A DNA stretch of 64,000 bases from Cladopsammia gracilis (lineage: Eukaryota > Cnidaria > Anthozoa > Scleractinia > Dendrophylliidae): the NCBI GenBank assembly GCA_022457155.1, contig JAJGOT010000157.1:1098501-1162500 (forward strand). The letters are read 5' to 3'. Below, in pieces: positions 13,001-27,100 of the stretch; within the stretch, counting starts at the first letter, position 1, and every line of letters begins with the position of its first letter. The notes under the pieces are model-generated. The model was not told the origin of the DNA. It made no database searches and saw only the letters and a program-made list of their open reading frames with translations. Made by a program: the position numbers and the translations under genes.

Positions 13001-14926
13001 TTGTTGTTTTGCGAGGTTTTTATAAATATGAAGTTGCGCGGGAGACACAATGTATCAATTCAAAAATTTATATACAATGTAATTTTCTCAAGTAAGATGT
13101 AAAACTTTATATTTATCCATTATTGAGAGTCGTTTTTCAAATTAAAAAACTGCTATTCTAAAATATAACATATAACTTATCCCATTCACTTGGTGTCCCC
13201 CTTTTAAAATATATTCATTTTCATAATAAATGGCATTCTGTCAGATAGATAATGGAACGACAAGAATAGTGTTTATTTTACATCCAAGATTTTCCTCGCT
13301 ATCAAGCATAAACAAAATGAAAGCATGCCCTTTGGACTTCCGACTTGAAGATCATGAAATGGTTCACTTTAAATCAACTCTCAGCTGTCGTCTTCACACA
13401 AGACAATTATCTTCCGATCATTGCATTGACTCTTATCCCGAATAATGAAAATTAAACAAATAAAAACCAGAAAAATAATACATGCCGAATTTGTGCTAAC
13501 TGATTTTCGCTCAAAATATCATACAGTGGATTTTTTTAATGGCAATAAAGTGGTTACGAAGCTGTCATGTATTTTTCGTTCTTTTCTTTCAGCTTGATCC
13601 GTTAAAGGTGCATTAATTAACTAACAGAGGTGAAACTTTGGCTAAAATACATAACAAGACTATTTTTATATTTGTTTCAGGCCAGCGGCAAATTCGCTAT
13701 TAAAGCATTCTTTACACTATTGAACAAGGAACAAAAGCCTGTGATATTACTTGGACCTTCTAATACAGCTGCCTTGGAACCCATAGCAGAGGCAGCTAGT
13801 CTGTGGAAACTGGTCCAGGTTTGGATATTTTGTTAAAAATTAAAACAGGAGACCTGCTACCACATAAAATATAGTTTCAGTATTCTAAAATAAAATGATG
13901 CGTGCTTGGGATCTATAAAAGCAGCTAGTGGACACACAAGTCGTGGGCCAGTACATTCAGCTGCTCATATTCAATCATGCGTATACAGTAATTAATTTTA
14001 CAGCCAATTTCACTGCAGTATGCAGACCACGGTTTTCAAACATGATTCACCGGCTATGATTTGCCCGTCATGGTCCACCTAGGATCAGACGATTGTAAAG
14101 AAAATTCACACGTAAACTGAGTTCACAGAGTAAATACTGACTTCCTGGAATATAAAATATCCATCAGAGAAGTGTACAGAACCGTATTTTATTTTTCAAA
14201 TGTGTGTCGCCCGCCATTATTTGCGTGTCAAAACTCACCAGTCGTGGTTCGCTCATCATTATTCAGTCCTAAAATAGTGGAGGAAACTTTCAGACCTTGT
14301 TCTTTGTGGAAGTGAGTATTTACTCTTTGACTTGTTCTATGGGTGAATTCCTTCGCCATTGTATTACCTTAGGCGAATCATGACGGCTCTGCACCCGGCA
14401 GTGAAATAGGATGTAATACCAACATTAATAACGTAACGCATAACAAAGTATACGATGGTTTGGGAGAGATCCTCCCCTCTCAGATCTTTTCTCGTGTACC
14501 CCTCCCATTCTCTCCTTTTAGTGTTAGTTTAGCCGGCTTTTCTTGTATAAGATTATCCATTGCGCCTATGTGATTAGGGGAGGAGTAGCAATCTGCAAAC
14601 TCAATTGATGATTTTAAACGCAAACTTAAAACATTTCTTTTTAAGCGAGCTTATGAATCGTGTAGTTAGCGTCTAGTTTTAATGTCAATCTCTTGTGACT
14701 ATTTTTACTTTTTAGTTTTGTCTAATTTTTGAAAACAGCCCCTTTGAATGTTGTAGAATTAAAGGCGCTATATAAATGATTATTATTATTATTATTATTA
14801 TAAAAAATTTTAACAGAACAAGATGTTTATTAACAATAAAAATAACTATTTACAATACATTAAAATTCTAATACGATAAGATATGTACATTTGAAATGGT
14901 ATAATAAAAAACTCCTCAACATTACA

Positions 14927-14958
<32 letters not shown>

Positions 14959-15072
14959 GAATGAACAAGATGTTTATTAACAATTAAAATAACTATTTAC
15001 AATACATTAAAATTCTAATACGATAAGATATGTACATTTGAAATGGTATAATAAAAACTCCTCAACATTACA

Positions 15073-15104
<32 letters not shown>

Positions 15105-18100
15105 ACTTTTCTCAGGTAAAAATTCCACAAAGAGGTTTGGTAGTAAGAGCCAAATGTTGAACGTCTGATTCTAGTAACAACATGCACAATTTTAAAGTTC
15201 TGTTATATTTCACCCAGGTTTCATATGCATCAGGCTCGCCGAAATTCGAAAACGAGTTGTCGTACCCCAACACATACCGCGCCGCTCCGTCATCAACTTC
15301 ATTCAGCAAAGCCAAGGCTGCCATCATTAAATACTATGGCTGGGAAAGAGTGGCTATACTGCATCAATACGATCCGGAATTCTTTTCCCCGGTATATTAT
15401 TACTCTTGCATATATCTTCTGTTGTGTCACACTGTTTACTTAATGTACTTTGAAATCCTACAGTGTCACCATTCCAACCTGCCTGAGTCATAGCTTGAGT
15501 CGTTTCAGTCTGTGGATGAAATCCTACAGTGTCACCATTCCAACCAACGTTCTTCAGCATCACTTTCCTTTGGTACTTTTCAAAAATTGCATTCGGGATT
15601 TTTCTAGAATTTTGATGTGGCCGCTGATGGAAAGACTTACACCCTTTCTTCTAATTTTGTGATCTGCAAAAGGCATAACCCATCACAGCAGATAATTAAG
15701 TCTTGGACACGATGACCCTTTCCTCGGGGGTATTGTTAAATATTAACCATGCAGTATCAATGTCAGCACCACCATTACTACTGCACGGTTTGCATTGTGG
15801 TACTTCTTGTGCCTGGTCAAACTCATTTTATTTAATAATCCACTCAAGGAAATGATAACTATACGGTGATTATGTATGCAAAGTACCCGATTTCATCAAT
15901 GTAGATTGATTGATTTGTGGGGAGCAGGGGTGGTGTAGTGGTGAGAGCACTCGCCTCCCACCAATGTGGCCCGGGTTCGATTCCCCGCGGCGCGCGGCGT
16001 CACATGTGGGTTGAGTTTGTTGTTGGTTCTCTCCTTGCTCCGAGAGGTTTTCCTCCGGGTACTTTAGTTTTCCCCTCTCCTCAAAAACCAATATTCTAAA
16101 TTCCAATTCGATCTGGATGGATCTGCATGAAAACTAGTTGCGGCTGATGTGGCTTTCCTCTGTAAATATAGTTATTTATTTATTTCGTTAGTTCCGTTTC
16201 CTAATAATAAACGGCTCTTATCAGAAGATTCAAATTTGTTTGTTCGTCAACTTGTTCCTTGATGTTGTTGCTACTTCATGTTCCTGATTCGTTAGTTTGT
16301 CTTTTCGCAGACGGTGGATAAGCTGAAAATCGAACTGGCGAAGAACAATATAAATGTTATTGCAATTGAAGGTTTTGAAGAGCGCGGCGACATCAGTTTT
16401 CAAATGGAAAAACTAAAGGTAATCAGGTTACCTTACGTTAAACGGTTTATTTATTAATCAGTGCGTTCTTTCTGACTCCCTTCTGAAACCAAAAAAAGAC
16501 CACTGAGTGAATAATTGGATTAATTTTTATTGAAGCTATCCCATTTGTTTTCTCCACATAAAAAAGTTATATATTGTATACTTATGATAACAGTATTTTT
16601 TTCTGTTTCAATCAGTCACTGGATGCTAGAATTATAATTGGTGAGTTTAGCTACGTTGGAGCCAGAAACGTTTTCTGTGAGGTAAGTAACGGTGGTTATT
16701 TTCCACCTAGCTCGGTTTTCTTTGTTCTTTTCAGAGAAACATATCACATAACCCCGTTCATTACAGTTTCTGAAAAGCTGGGTGCGGCTTTGATTGTAAC
16801 AGGGGAGAGGCGGGGCTGAAAACAATAGCTGATAACAATAGCAAAACAAAGGATTATATATTCCCCTCAACATATTCCCCTCAACATATTCCCCCCAACA
16901 TATTCCCCTCGACATATTCCCCTCGACATATTCCCCTCGACATATTCCCCTCGACATATTCCCCTCGACATATTCCCCTCGACATATTCCCCTCGACATA
17001 TTCCCCTCGCCTTAGTCTCCTCGTCTTATTCCCCTCATAATAGAATAACACAAACGGGAAGACAAAATAGGGCGTAACAAGGAAAACGCTCTAGCATCGG
17101 TCAATATTGTTTGTTTACAAAAAAAAGACAACTTCATCAATCATATTCCTACGTAATTAACTTGCCGGTCGCGACCAAAACTGAAGCGAAATGTTAATAA
17201 CATTATTCGATGGTATCGTACCTCGATTCAGGTTTCGGGTCTTCAATAATGTATGACGCCTCGTTTTACGCTTGAACCTGAATATGTTTCTGCCGCTTTC
17301 CCTTGGAAAACACACCGCAACCACTCCATTGATCTTCGAAAGATAGAAGGCGGGCAGTTGGGCCATGGCGAGACCACGAGTACTGTTCATACATTTTCTT
17401 CTCTCTCTCTCTCTCTCTCTCCTTCTACTCATAACGAAGCAACGTGCTCAATGGAAATTTGGCAAAAGCAAAACATGTTTACCGTCTCGCTTCGTAATGT
17501 GCCGTGATCCCAATGCGGCCTTGCGGAATCATGCTTTTTTGCATTTCAATTGAACGGAATGTTACTCTCCGAAAAATTAATAGTTTCTTTGTTTAGAAAA
17601 CCTCACAAGGTGGAAAATAAACATGTTATTGTCCAGTCCCTCGGGGATATGTGATATATTCCCCTCGTGGCGTTCCCTCGGGCTACGCCCTCGGGTACGC
17701 CACGAGGGGAATATATCACATATCCCCGAGGGACTGGTCAATAACCCTTACCTATTTCAAGACGATGAAAACTCTTCCTTTTGATTTAACGACAGTCGAG
17801 TGCTGAAATCCTTTGGAGGTTGTGAGATATTTTCGTCTCAATTCAGTTTTAACTTTTTTGCGCTAATCTGCACTTTAAATTAACATTTATCAATGGAGAC
17901 AATGAACAGATCATTATTTCCCTCGTTAACATTAACGCTTACCTTTTAACATGACCCAATGCACCAGCTAGAACGTTAAATAAGACCCAGTGTTTCAGTT
18001 TTAACTATTATGCTGATGTTTGGAATTTTAAACTTACATTTATGGTATTATAATATTATAGGCTTTTAAAAAGAAGATGTTTGGGTCGCATTATGCCTGG

Positions 18101-21100
18101 ATAATCTTCGGTGAATTTAGTCCCAAGAAGATTTTCGCTGATGACTCTAAGCTTAAAGGCTTCATCGAGTGTTCAAGTGACGAGCTAAAAGTAGCAGCGG
18201 ATCGTTATATTTCCACTATCAAGCTGGACATTCGTCAAGACAATGATGAAACCATTTCTGGCATGGTAGGTTTTACGCGCGATACAACGATACAATTTCT
18301 TCTTGTAATAAGTTTCTATTTAGTCGTGCCTTGGCTATGAGCCAAGCGCACGACTTATAAAAGGGGCTCCAAAAAGTAAAAAAAGTTCACTTTTTCAAGT
18401 GGTTTATAGCTTGAGGTGAAGTGTTAGTGACGTCATATAAGTTGATATAGCAACTTCAAGCTCATGGATGATTGGACTTATTTACAACATAAGAAAAAGG
18501 AAAATGACGAAACGAAACATATCAAATAAAAGGAACTTACATTGTTGCCGGGTTTGGCGAGAGTTCCATTCGATAACGATTTCGTTTTCTTTCTTTTCTA
18601 GTAACAGATAAATGGAATTAGTAAATTTTTACCTCTCGATAATGATTTTCAAGAATTCTGATTGGTCCAACCGCTACCGATCTGAGTCATTATTGGTTAA
18701 TTTGCGCAAATATGGAAAAATGATGACGAATTACACCTTTTGCCATTCATTACCGCAAAATATACAATCATTTTAGCCAAACTTATGAACACATGCGCCA
18801 ATATACGTTCATTCAAGTGAATGTTCAGTCATTTGAACTAAAACAACATTCATTAACGATTTTTACATAATCAAGTGCATTCAATTGCATTTTTCGGACA
18901 ATCATTAGCGCGATTAGGCATTCATGGATGAGAAATAGATTTTCATTTGCGCGTTGATGCATTTCAATAACATCAACGCAAAATCAATTGCACTGATTGG
19001 TCAATCAATAACGTGGATGTGATATTCATTAACATTTTTATTACAACTAGTGCAAACAATAGCATTTCTAGACAATCATTTGAGTGCTCTTTACAAACGT
19101 TACAGCGTCCGCACAAACAATTGCACGTTCATGACATTCAATTGCCAAAAATCTGTTTTCAATCACAAAAAAGCTTTTCATCGGAATTTTCACATAGTTT
19201 CGTTGTGCGAATTCTTGACAGGACAACGGCTGAGTGAAAGATGAGCCCATTTATGGGCAAAATCATCATTGTGACGGTACGATTTCGACTACGCTGCCCG
19301 CACACTTGCCTGTAAGCCCTTTCTTCCAGCCTCGCACTCCCGTGATTTCGTGCCGTCCATATGTTATACTCACATTCGTCTATAAAAATGCAATGGTTTA
19401 CACTACGCCATGCGCTATAAACCAGGTAGCGTAATCTACCAGTTTCTGCAGTAGGTCTGGTCTGTGTCGTTCGGCGGGGAGTGGTCTGACAAGCTTCACT
19501 CGGTACAACATCCCGTCCAGCATCCTCGCCACCGTCCGATCGTGGACCTCAGGTTTGCCAAGGAGACGTGCTCGGAGCTGTCTTTTGATTTGCTCGAGAG
19601 TAAATTTAAGGCGAGAAAATGGTTACATAACCTCCTGTCAAGAATTCGTACAGCGAAACTATGTGAAAATACCGAAGAAAAAGCCTTTTTGTGATTGAAA
19701 AAAGATTTTTGGCAATTGAATGTCATGAACGTGCAAATGTTTGTACGGACGCGGTGACGTTTGTAAGGAGCACTCAAATGATTGTCTAGAAATGCTATTG
19801 TTTGCACAAGTTGTAATAAAAATGTTAATGAATATCACATCCACGTTATTGATTGACCAATCGGTGCAATTGATTTTGCGTTGATGTTATTGAAATGCAT
19901 CAACGCGCAAATGAAAATCTATTTCTCATCCATGAATGCCTAATCGCGCTTATGATTGTCCGAAAAATGCAATTGAATGCACTTGATTATGTAAAAATCG
20001 TTAATGAATGTTGCTTTAGTTCAAATGACTGAACTTTTACTTGAATGAACGTATATTGGCGCATATGTTCATAAGTTTGGCTAAAATGATTGTATATTTT
20101 GCGGTAATGAATGGCAAAAGGTGTACGTGCAAAAAAATTGTTTTCCTCGCAGCGGAAAAAAAAAAATGGCACGTGCACGTGCACGTGGCGGGCAAATCTT
20201 TCCTCGTCCACAGTATAATTTCAACTACTGTTATGTTCAAATCCAGTTTTGCCAGTCCGATTAAGACTTATTTTTGAAGGAAACTTTGACATTCTTCTCG
20301 ATCTTATTTTGAAGGAAACTACTTTTGAAAGAAACCTGATTCTTCTCGGTCTTGCCGCTTGTTCAGTATTACATTGTTAAGTATTACATTGTAAATATAA
20401 AGGTGGTCAGACACGAGGGGTCAGGTAACCTTAAAGCACGACTTCACTTCTCGAAGAGTTGTTGATCTTGTTTCCTATAAATTCTCTAGATATTACAGTA
20501 AATATGTATGTATACAGGATAGTTGTTTTCTTTGCAGCATTGATAACATTGTTTGCAAGGACCATTTTATTTTGCTTTTCTAGTATTCACAAAGACCGTA
20601 TTAAGCATACATTTAAGTGCCAACAAAATGCGAATAATCACAGACAAAAATAATTGATTTCCATCTTATTTTTTTTTTATGTTTCTGCAGACTTCTACAA
20701 GCTTCTGGGGGAAGATGCGCCAATTAAACAAGCACAAGTATCTAAGAAAAGACTCTGCGTACGCCTTTGATTCAGCATGGGTGGATCGCCTTGGCACTCG
20801 ATTCCTCTTTTATTAACGGAATGAAATATGAGCGTCTTCTAAACCGGGGATTCAAGGAGGTCTTCGCAATCAAAAATGGGATTCAAAACATAAGCTTCCC
20901 AGGATTAACAGTAAGTGTGACGATGGTCAGATGGTAATTTTCAATTGCCACTTTTCCTTTACCAAACAATGATTTCTGCGTTCAAACATTTTTTAATGGA
21001 TTTCCTCTGATTTTCTCTAAAAGACAAGCGACGACAAAAGAGAAACCTTTTCTTTCCACAGGGACCTGTCCGCTTTGATAAAAAAAAAGAACGAGTTGGA

Positions 21101-24100
21101 ACAGTTCTCATTAAACAAAATAGAGGAGGTGAGTTCATGATACGCGTTAAGTAACTAATAATCTGCTCATTTGTTTTTTGTTTGGTTGGTTGGTATTTTT
21201 TCGACTCCCACGCTGGTTTAATCACCCAAGAACATATAAGCGTTTGGATGAAGCCCCCTTTGCTTATCTCTTAACTTAAACATAGTCTTCCATTTTCAGC
21301 TGTGCTAGTAACATAATGAAGCATAATCTACAGTAAAACAAAAAAACGTCATCTTACGGAGAACTGATACGGACTCTGCTATATTACGGACAGTTGATGG
21401 GCTCCAAAGCGATCTATAATACGGGCACTTCGTATTAAAGAGTCTTGACTGTAGTTAATGCATATCTGCTATTACTCGTTTGCAAAGAGAAGTAATTTTG
21501 TAATGTGACATCGTCGTAATTTCTTAACTCTTTTTATGTTTCAGGGAATGAAACCAAAATTGGTCAACATTTTACCTTTTCCGATGAACTCCAAATATTT
21601 AAAGCTCAACGAAATAAGATATGGGAAGGTAAAAATTGCTTACGTGATATTTCTCTCTTAACCCAGCTGTATAAATGGGTACCGTCGACATAATGTTGGG
21701 AGTAACCCTGCGATGGACTAGCATCCTATCCTGCAGGCGGGACTAGAAATACTCCTAATTGTGGCTGGTGTGTGACTTTATCTTTTACCTTATCTTTCTC
21801 AGACGATCGTCCACCAAAGGATCACACCATCAGAAAAATTGAGCTTATGACGAGCCCTTTACCTCTTATCGTAATCATGTGGTTTATGGCAGGGCTCGGA
21901 ATCATCTGCTCATTGAGTTTTTTGTACTTTAACATCAGTAATCGAAAGAACAGGTAAAAACGTTACCATGACATAACAGTAATGGAAATCAGAGATTTGT
22001 TTGTTGACACTGTCTCTTTATTTATTTATTTATTTATTTATTTAGTTAGTTAGTTAGTTAGTTAGTAAGTTGTTTCGGTCAAGCAAAAGAGCAAGTAAGG
22101 AGTTACATTTTATAGCGTGACTTTGATCATAATATATATATATATAGTTAGGCTTAGCCTAACAGCGTCGCCCTCTGAAGACCCTCTGAACAAGCTTAAC
22201 TAAGATGAAACTTAACTAAGATGAAACTTAACTAAGGTGAAAGGTCGGAAGCACAAGAATTAAGACTGACGACCGGGCTATTTTTCAATTTTAGCAATTC
22301 TCAAAAACAGTATTACCCGACCGTCTGTACAGTACATTTAGACCGTTCAAAAGTTCACAAAAACAACTTTTTCTCCGTCTAGAATAACTATTACGACTAT
22401 TTTCCGAATAAAATACAGTTGTTGCTTGTCAAAAAATGCCCGAGAAACTGATTTGGAAATCAAAATTGCAAAAATACACAAACATATTTGCATAACGACG
22501 CGAGTATAAAATCTAAGCCTTGTTTTGTTTGCCTAAAATCGCTTTTCAATCTATGTAATGAATGAACAAACACATAAAAATGAACAACACAATCTTCTTT
22601 CGAAAAAAGGTATTCAAATCTTCATAAGTTTATGTTTAAAAGCAAAACGCGTACCATTTATAGCGCATCGAGGCCGAGCAGTGTCTTCGATGAAATTCAA
22701 GAAATTATTACAGCTGAATTTAAGCTACACGTTTATAAACAATTCTCCAAAACTAACGAGAACACAAAGAAAAAGTCAATCACAGATTGATATCAAGATA
22801 AATTGCCATCGAAAAATGTAATCTGTTTTACCTTTAAGTCCCTCGCTTAATTGCTTGGAAATTCAAATCTCCGCTTCTGGTTCTGAAATCCGTAAAAAAC
22901 AAACATCTCCCGCATTGATAAAAACGCAATACATGAAGTTCCTCGAAGCAAGATTTTATCCCCGGAAGCTCGTCTTTTTCCACTAAAGCGGCTTCTGAGT
23001 ATTCCTTAATTAGTATCCTTGTTTTGACTTCAGTAGCAAACCGCGAAATACTGAGGGAAATAACGCCTTCACATAATGTAAACGGTTTTCTCCGCTTAGT
23101 AAATTCACAGCAGCTGACTTGGCATTTGGCTGTGTAACCGCGCGAAAAACGAAGCCTCGCTTTGGTTTCAACATGACGTTGTATGCGCATGTTTTACGAC
23201 GTCATACGCGCCCGCGAGCTAGTCCTGCGCGATGGCGGAGGGTGTCGGATCGCGGCGATTAACACTAATTTCCATCTGTCAAACTAACTTTTCCTTTTCA
23301 CTTGAAGTTACATGAGGTTACAGAGTTTGCTAAACAAGGGTACAGTGAAACCCATCATTAAATGCACGATTGAGGCAATCCCAGGAACAAGTCGTTTGAT
23401 TTTTATAAATCATTTAAACTAAGTAATAAGCCAAACTTTTCTCCACACTTCGTTATTAATACCTCAGAGAACGCTTGAGTTCGGTATTGTTGTGACAAAG
23501 ATGACATCGATATTAAACACTGCGATGCTTTGGTACAGCTGTAGTATCCGGTCTGTAATTTCGTTGTTCATATAGAATGAACAAGCAATGTCTACTCGCA
23601 TTTTTGTCTATTTTATTCAGGATTATCAAAATGTCATCGCCCAAGCTTAATAATATTATTATTATGGGATGTATCCTGTGTTACTCCTCCGTTGTTCTGC
23701 TTGGACTAGATGCAAGATTTCTCGATTTTAAAGGATACGGCATCAACTGCAACGTAAGTTTTTTTCTTTATTAAAATCGATCCGCGTATTACGACATCCA
23801 CGTAACAGGCCAACAGCTTATATGGTCTTATATATGCCTTAAACTCTGTTTTCGAAACATGTCCATTTTTTTTAATTCTTTACCCAATACGAAAGAGGCT
23901 ACAAAACCATATCCCTTCGACCGCTCATGCCTAGCTTATACTGAGTTGAAGTGCAGTGTACCTAAATGGTTGGCTATTTTACTTATCAACAGGCTCGAAC
24001 TGCAGTGCTGTCCATTGGATTTTCTTTATCGTTCGGTGCTATGTTCAGTAAAACTTGGCGAGTTCACAAGATATTCACAGCAGCCAAGACTCTCAAGAAA

Positions 24101-27100
24101 ATGGTACGATTTAACTGATTTTTGTAACTATCGCAGACTCCAAGTCGCTCCTTTGATTCAGCTCTATCCACTTGTTACACGCGGGCTTGGGCTCTAAAAT
24201 CTGAAAATGGCGACGGTGCGGCGCATTACAAACTCACTGCATTGTCGAGCAGGCTTCTCACACTTGTAATCCAATAATTTAGTTTTAGAGCATCAAAACA
24301 ATCCTTATTATTGCAGAGACAAAGGGCGACTTGAAGAAAGTCTAAAACTACCACTGTGTTAGCAGATCTTAGCGTTTTGTCAGGTGCAACTGAATTACAG
24401 CATTTATAGTTATAGTCGCATGGTATTTCAACCCGTAGCCTGTTCTGTGTCCCCTCCCCAAAGCACACTTGTAATCTCACACTTGTGATCATGATATTTT
24501 AGCATAAAATAATAGTTAATGTAAGAAAGCAACATCAAATCTGAGCCCGCAATCACCTCTGGGCCCCTTCTCACATGTTGCTCCTTATTTGGCACTTGTC
24601 TTCCTTATTTGGCTTAAGTCAATCAAACAGGTTAAATTATGTGACCTTTCTCAATCACCCTCATCTCAGAAGGCTGCAAGTTTCCCCGCAGCAAAATTGA
24701 TCCCTCCCGCCCTCCCATACTTATTTATTGCCTATGCTATAATTGCTCTGTTGCTTAGACCTTAGTCGCTTACTAAGTTTAATTGATGGAAAACTTTTAC
24801 TCATTAAGTCTTATCAATAAATTAAGGGCGGGGAATTGCTGCCTGCGGCACCCCTTCAGCCCTGTGCCGAAGCCCCGTCAGGGAGGGGGCATACGATACT
24901 TGCTGGACTGGGTTAACTTGGCCCCAGGACATTACCCCAGCGTCGGTGCCCGCCTTGCAGTACAGGCATGAGGCACCCCCTCGGCATGGCGCCATATGCC
25001 GAGGCCCCTCATCCGGTGGGTTTATCCGGTCGGTGGGTTCTATCCGAGCCTTGCCAGTATATTCCCTGCCCAATTTACGCCCACAAATGAGTGTCTTTTA
25101 TTGCGTGTCGAAACATTAACAATAATTTAGTTTTAGAGCATCAAAACATGCACAATCCTTATTATTGCAAAGACAAAGGGCGACTTGAAGAAAGTCTAAA
25201 ACTACCACTGTGTTAGCAGATCTTAGCGTTTTGTCAGGTGTAACTGAATTACAGCATTTATGGTTGTAGTCGCATGGTATTTGAACCCGTAGCCTGTTCT
25301 TTGTCCCCTCCCCCTCTCACCACCCACGGATAATGCAAACAAACATAATCTCTGTCATCCAGAAGTACAAACGGATAAAGGCTAATTTTGTGACCATGCA
25401 TAACAAAAGATTGAAAGGTCCATGTAACAGATCTACCATCTCATCCGTGCGAACGAAGCAGTGCTGTTTGTTAACAATTATTTTATCCCACGACAATACT
25501 GCCTCCATGGCTTACGTGAAACTAAAGTAAATTGTATTTCTTATATATTTCGATTGTCGCAGGCAATAAAGGATCTTCACCTGCTTGTTATTGTAGCAGG
25601 ATTATTAGCAGTTGACGTAGTGTTCTTGTCATGCTGGATTATTATAGACCCATTCCAAGCTGAAGAACTAACATTTGAAGAAATGGTGAGATAACATTCC
25701 TTTATAGACTTTAATATAAACTTTCGGCTTAATCAGGGCGTTAGGCAAGTTGCCATTCTTGCCAAAAGACATGTTTTTATCAAAGGAATTTGAAGTTTTG
25801 TTAACCGTTAGTATATCCGTGCACTGAAGCAAATAATGTGTGATTGTAGCGGCGAATAGACAGGAAGGAAATATATTGTAACTTGAAAGGTTTAGGATAA
25901 ATTGTAGAAGTTGTTTCCACGTGTCTTTGAAAAATGAGTAAAAACGTTGCTGTGATTCGCCAAATCATAGTGACATATATAGCCCCCCTAAATTCATATG
26001 TTCATTTCGAGTTTTATTCTTTTGGGTAATTTTCTAAGTATAAAATGTACTAGGCGCCGTCAGAAACTGTCTGTAGATATTATAACCATATCTAATTGTT
26101 CATCCACAGAACCGAAAAGAACAAGACACAATCATCATTCCCGCGTTGTACCAGTGTAGCTGCACATACAAGACCTATTTTCTCGCGGCCCTATTTGCCT
26201 ACAAAGGAATTCTTCTCTTATTTGGGCTTTTCCTGGCCTGGGAGACGCGCAATGTCACTATTCCTGCCCTAAACGACTCCAAGTACATTGGGATGTCTGT
26301 TTATAACGTGGTTGTGCTGTCCATCATTGGTGCTATTGTGGCTATTGCATTGGATGGGTCGATATACTATGAAGCTCCTTATGCCATCTCCTCGCTGTGT
26401 CTTATTGTTTGTACGACAGTTACGTTATTACTGGTATTTGTTCCAAAGGTAAGGCATACCATCTGAATTCATCCTTTTCAATATAATGTCAAATCGACGA
26501 AAACGTATGGTTTACTAAGTTGGCGTTTGATGATGATGATGACGACGAGTATTTTTCTTACAATTTGCAGTACAACGCATTTGCGAAAGAAATTACGCAT
26601 CTAACGCTCCCTCTATGAATTTAGTCTTGCAAATAAATTTTTCGTTGCGTTTGCTGAGATAGTAGACCAGTTTTGTGCTTTTGTACGAATAATGCCTGGT
26701 GTACGAGCACCATGCATCTAACTGGATTTTGGGGTGTCACCACTTGGGTTGTTCAATCAATATTCAAGGAATTTAGGTGAAGAAGTGCTATACAGTGGTG
26801 GATCTAGACTTCATTGTAAGGTGAGAGAGAGAGTGAATGAAGGGGGGGTGGGTGGGGGGGGGGGGGAGGGGGTGTTCGATTACGAAGTGAAATTGTCAGA
26901 GGCTGAAAAACATTTTCGTTCGGCCTTAACTGTAGGCGAGATAGGCTCCTTCCCTAAATCCGCCACTGCTATATTCTATATTACAGAATCATCTCTTCAG
27001 GGTCGATTTTGAAATATTACTTACCTATTTTCCTTTCAGATTTACCAGTTTCTAATGAAGGACGTAGGAATGACTACTCAAGCCTCGAGTATGCGTGCTG

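Larger units (their letters stand above)
10072..13680. other. Receptor intron 1
   Basis: A 3.6 kb intron. It contains a solo copy (10936-11033) of the arm of the foldback at 35613-35910, and a five-copy tandem repeat at 12488-12667. Otherwise I see AT-rich non-coding DNA. Confidence 0.7.

Noticed and set aside
15921..16000. tRNA gene
   Set aside because: Box A and B are present, but the acceptor and anticodon arms do not pair and a SINE body follows.
16616..16999. 127-codon minus-strand frame as a gene
   Set aside because: It is made of the 15-bp minisatellite (repeating SRGICRGEYVEGN) and antisense to receptor exon 5.
16859..17037. CRISPR-like array
   Set aside because: Units are contiguous 15-mers without unique spacers, in a eukaryotic intron.
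20156..20188. CACGTG-repeat as an E-box promoter
   Set aside because: A short GCACGTGCACGTGCACGTG run next to a foldback element deep in an intron; no gene starts nearby.
22834..23190. 118-codon minus-strand frame in receptor intron 10
   Set aside because: No recognisable domain, start or splice support; probably repeat DNA.
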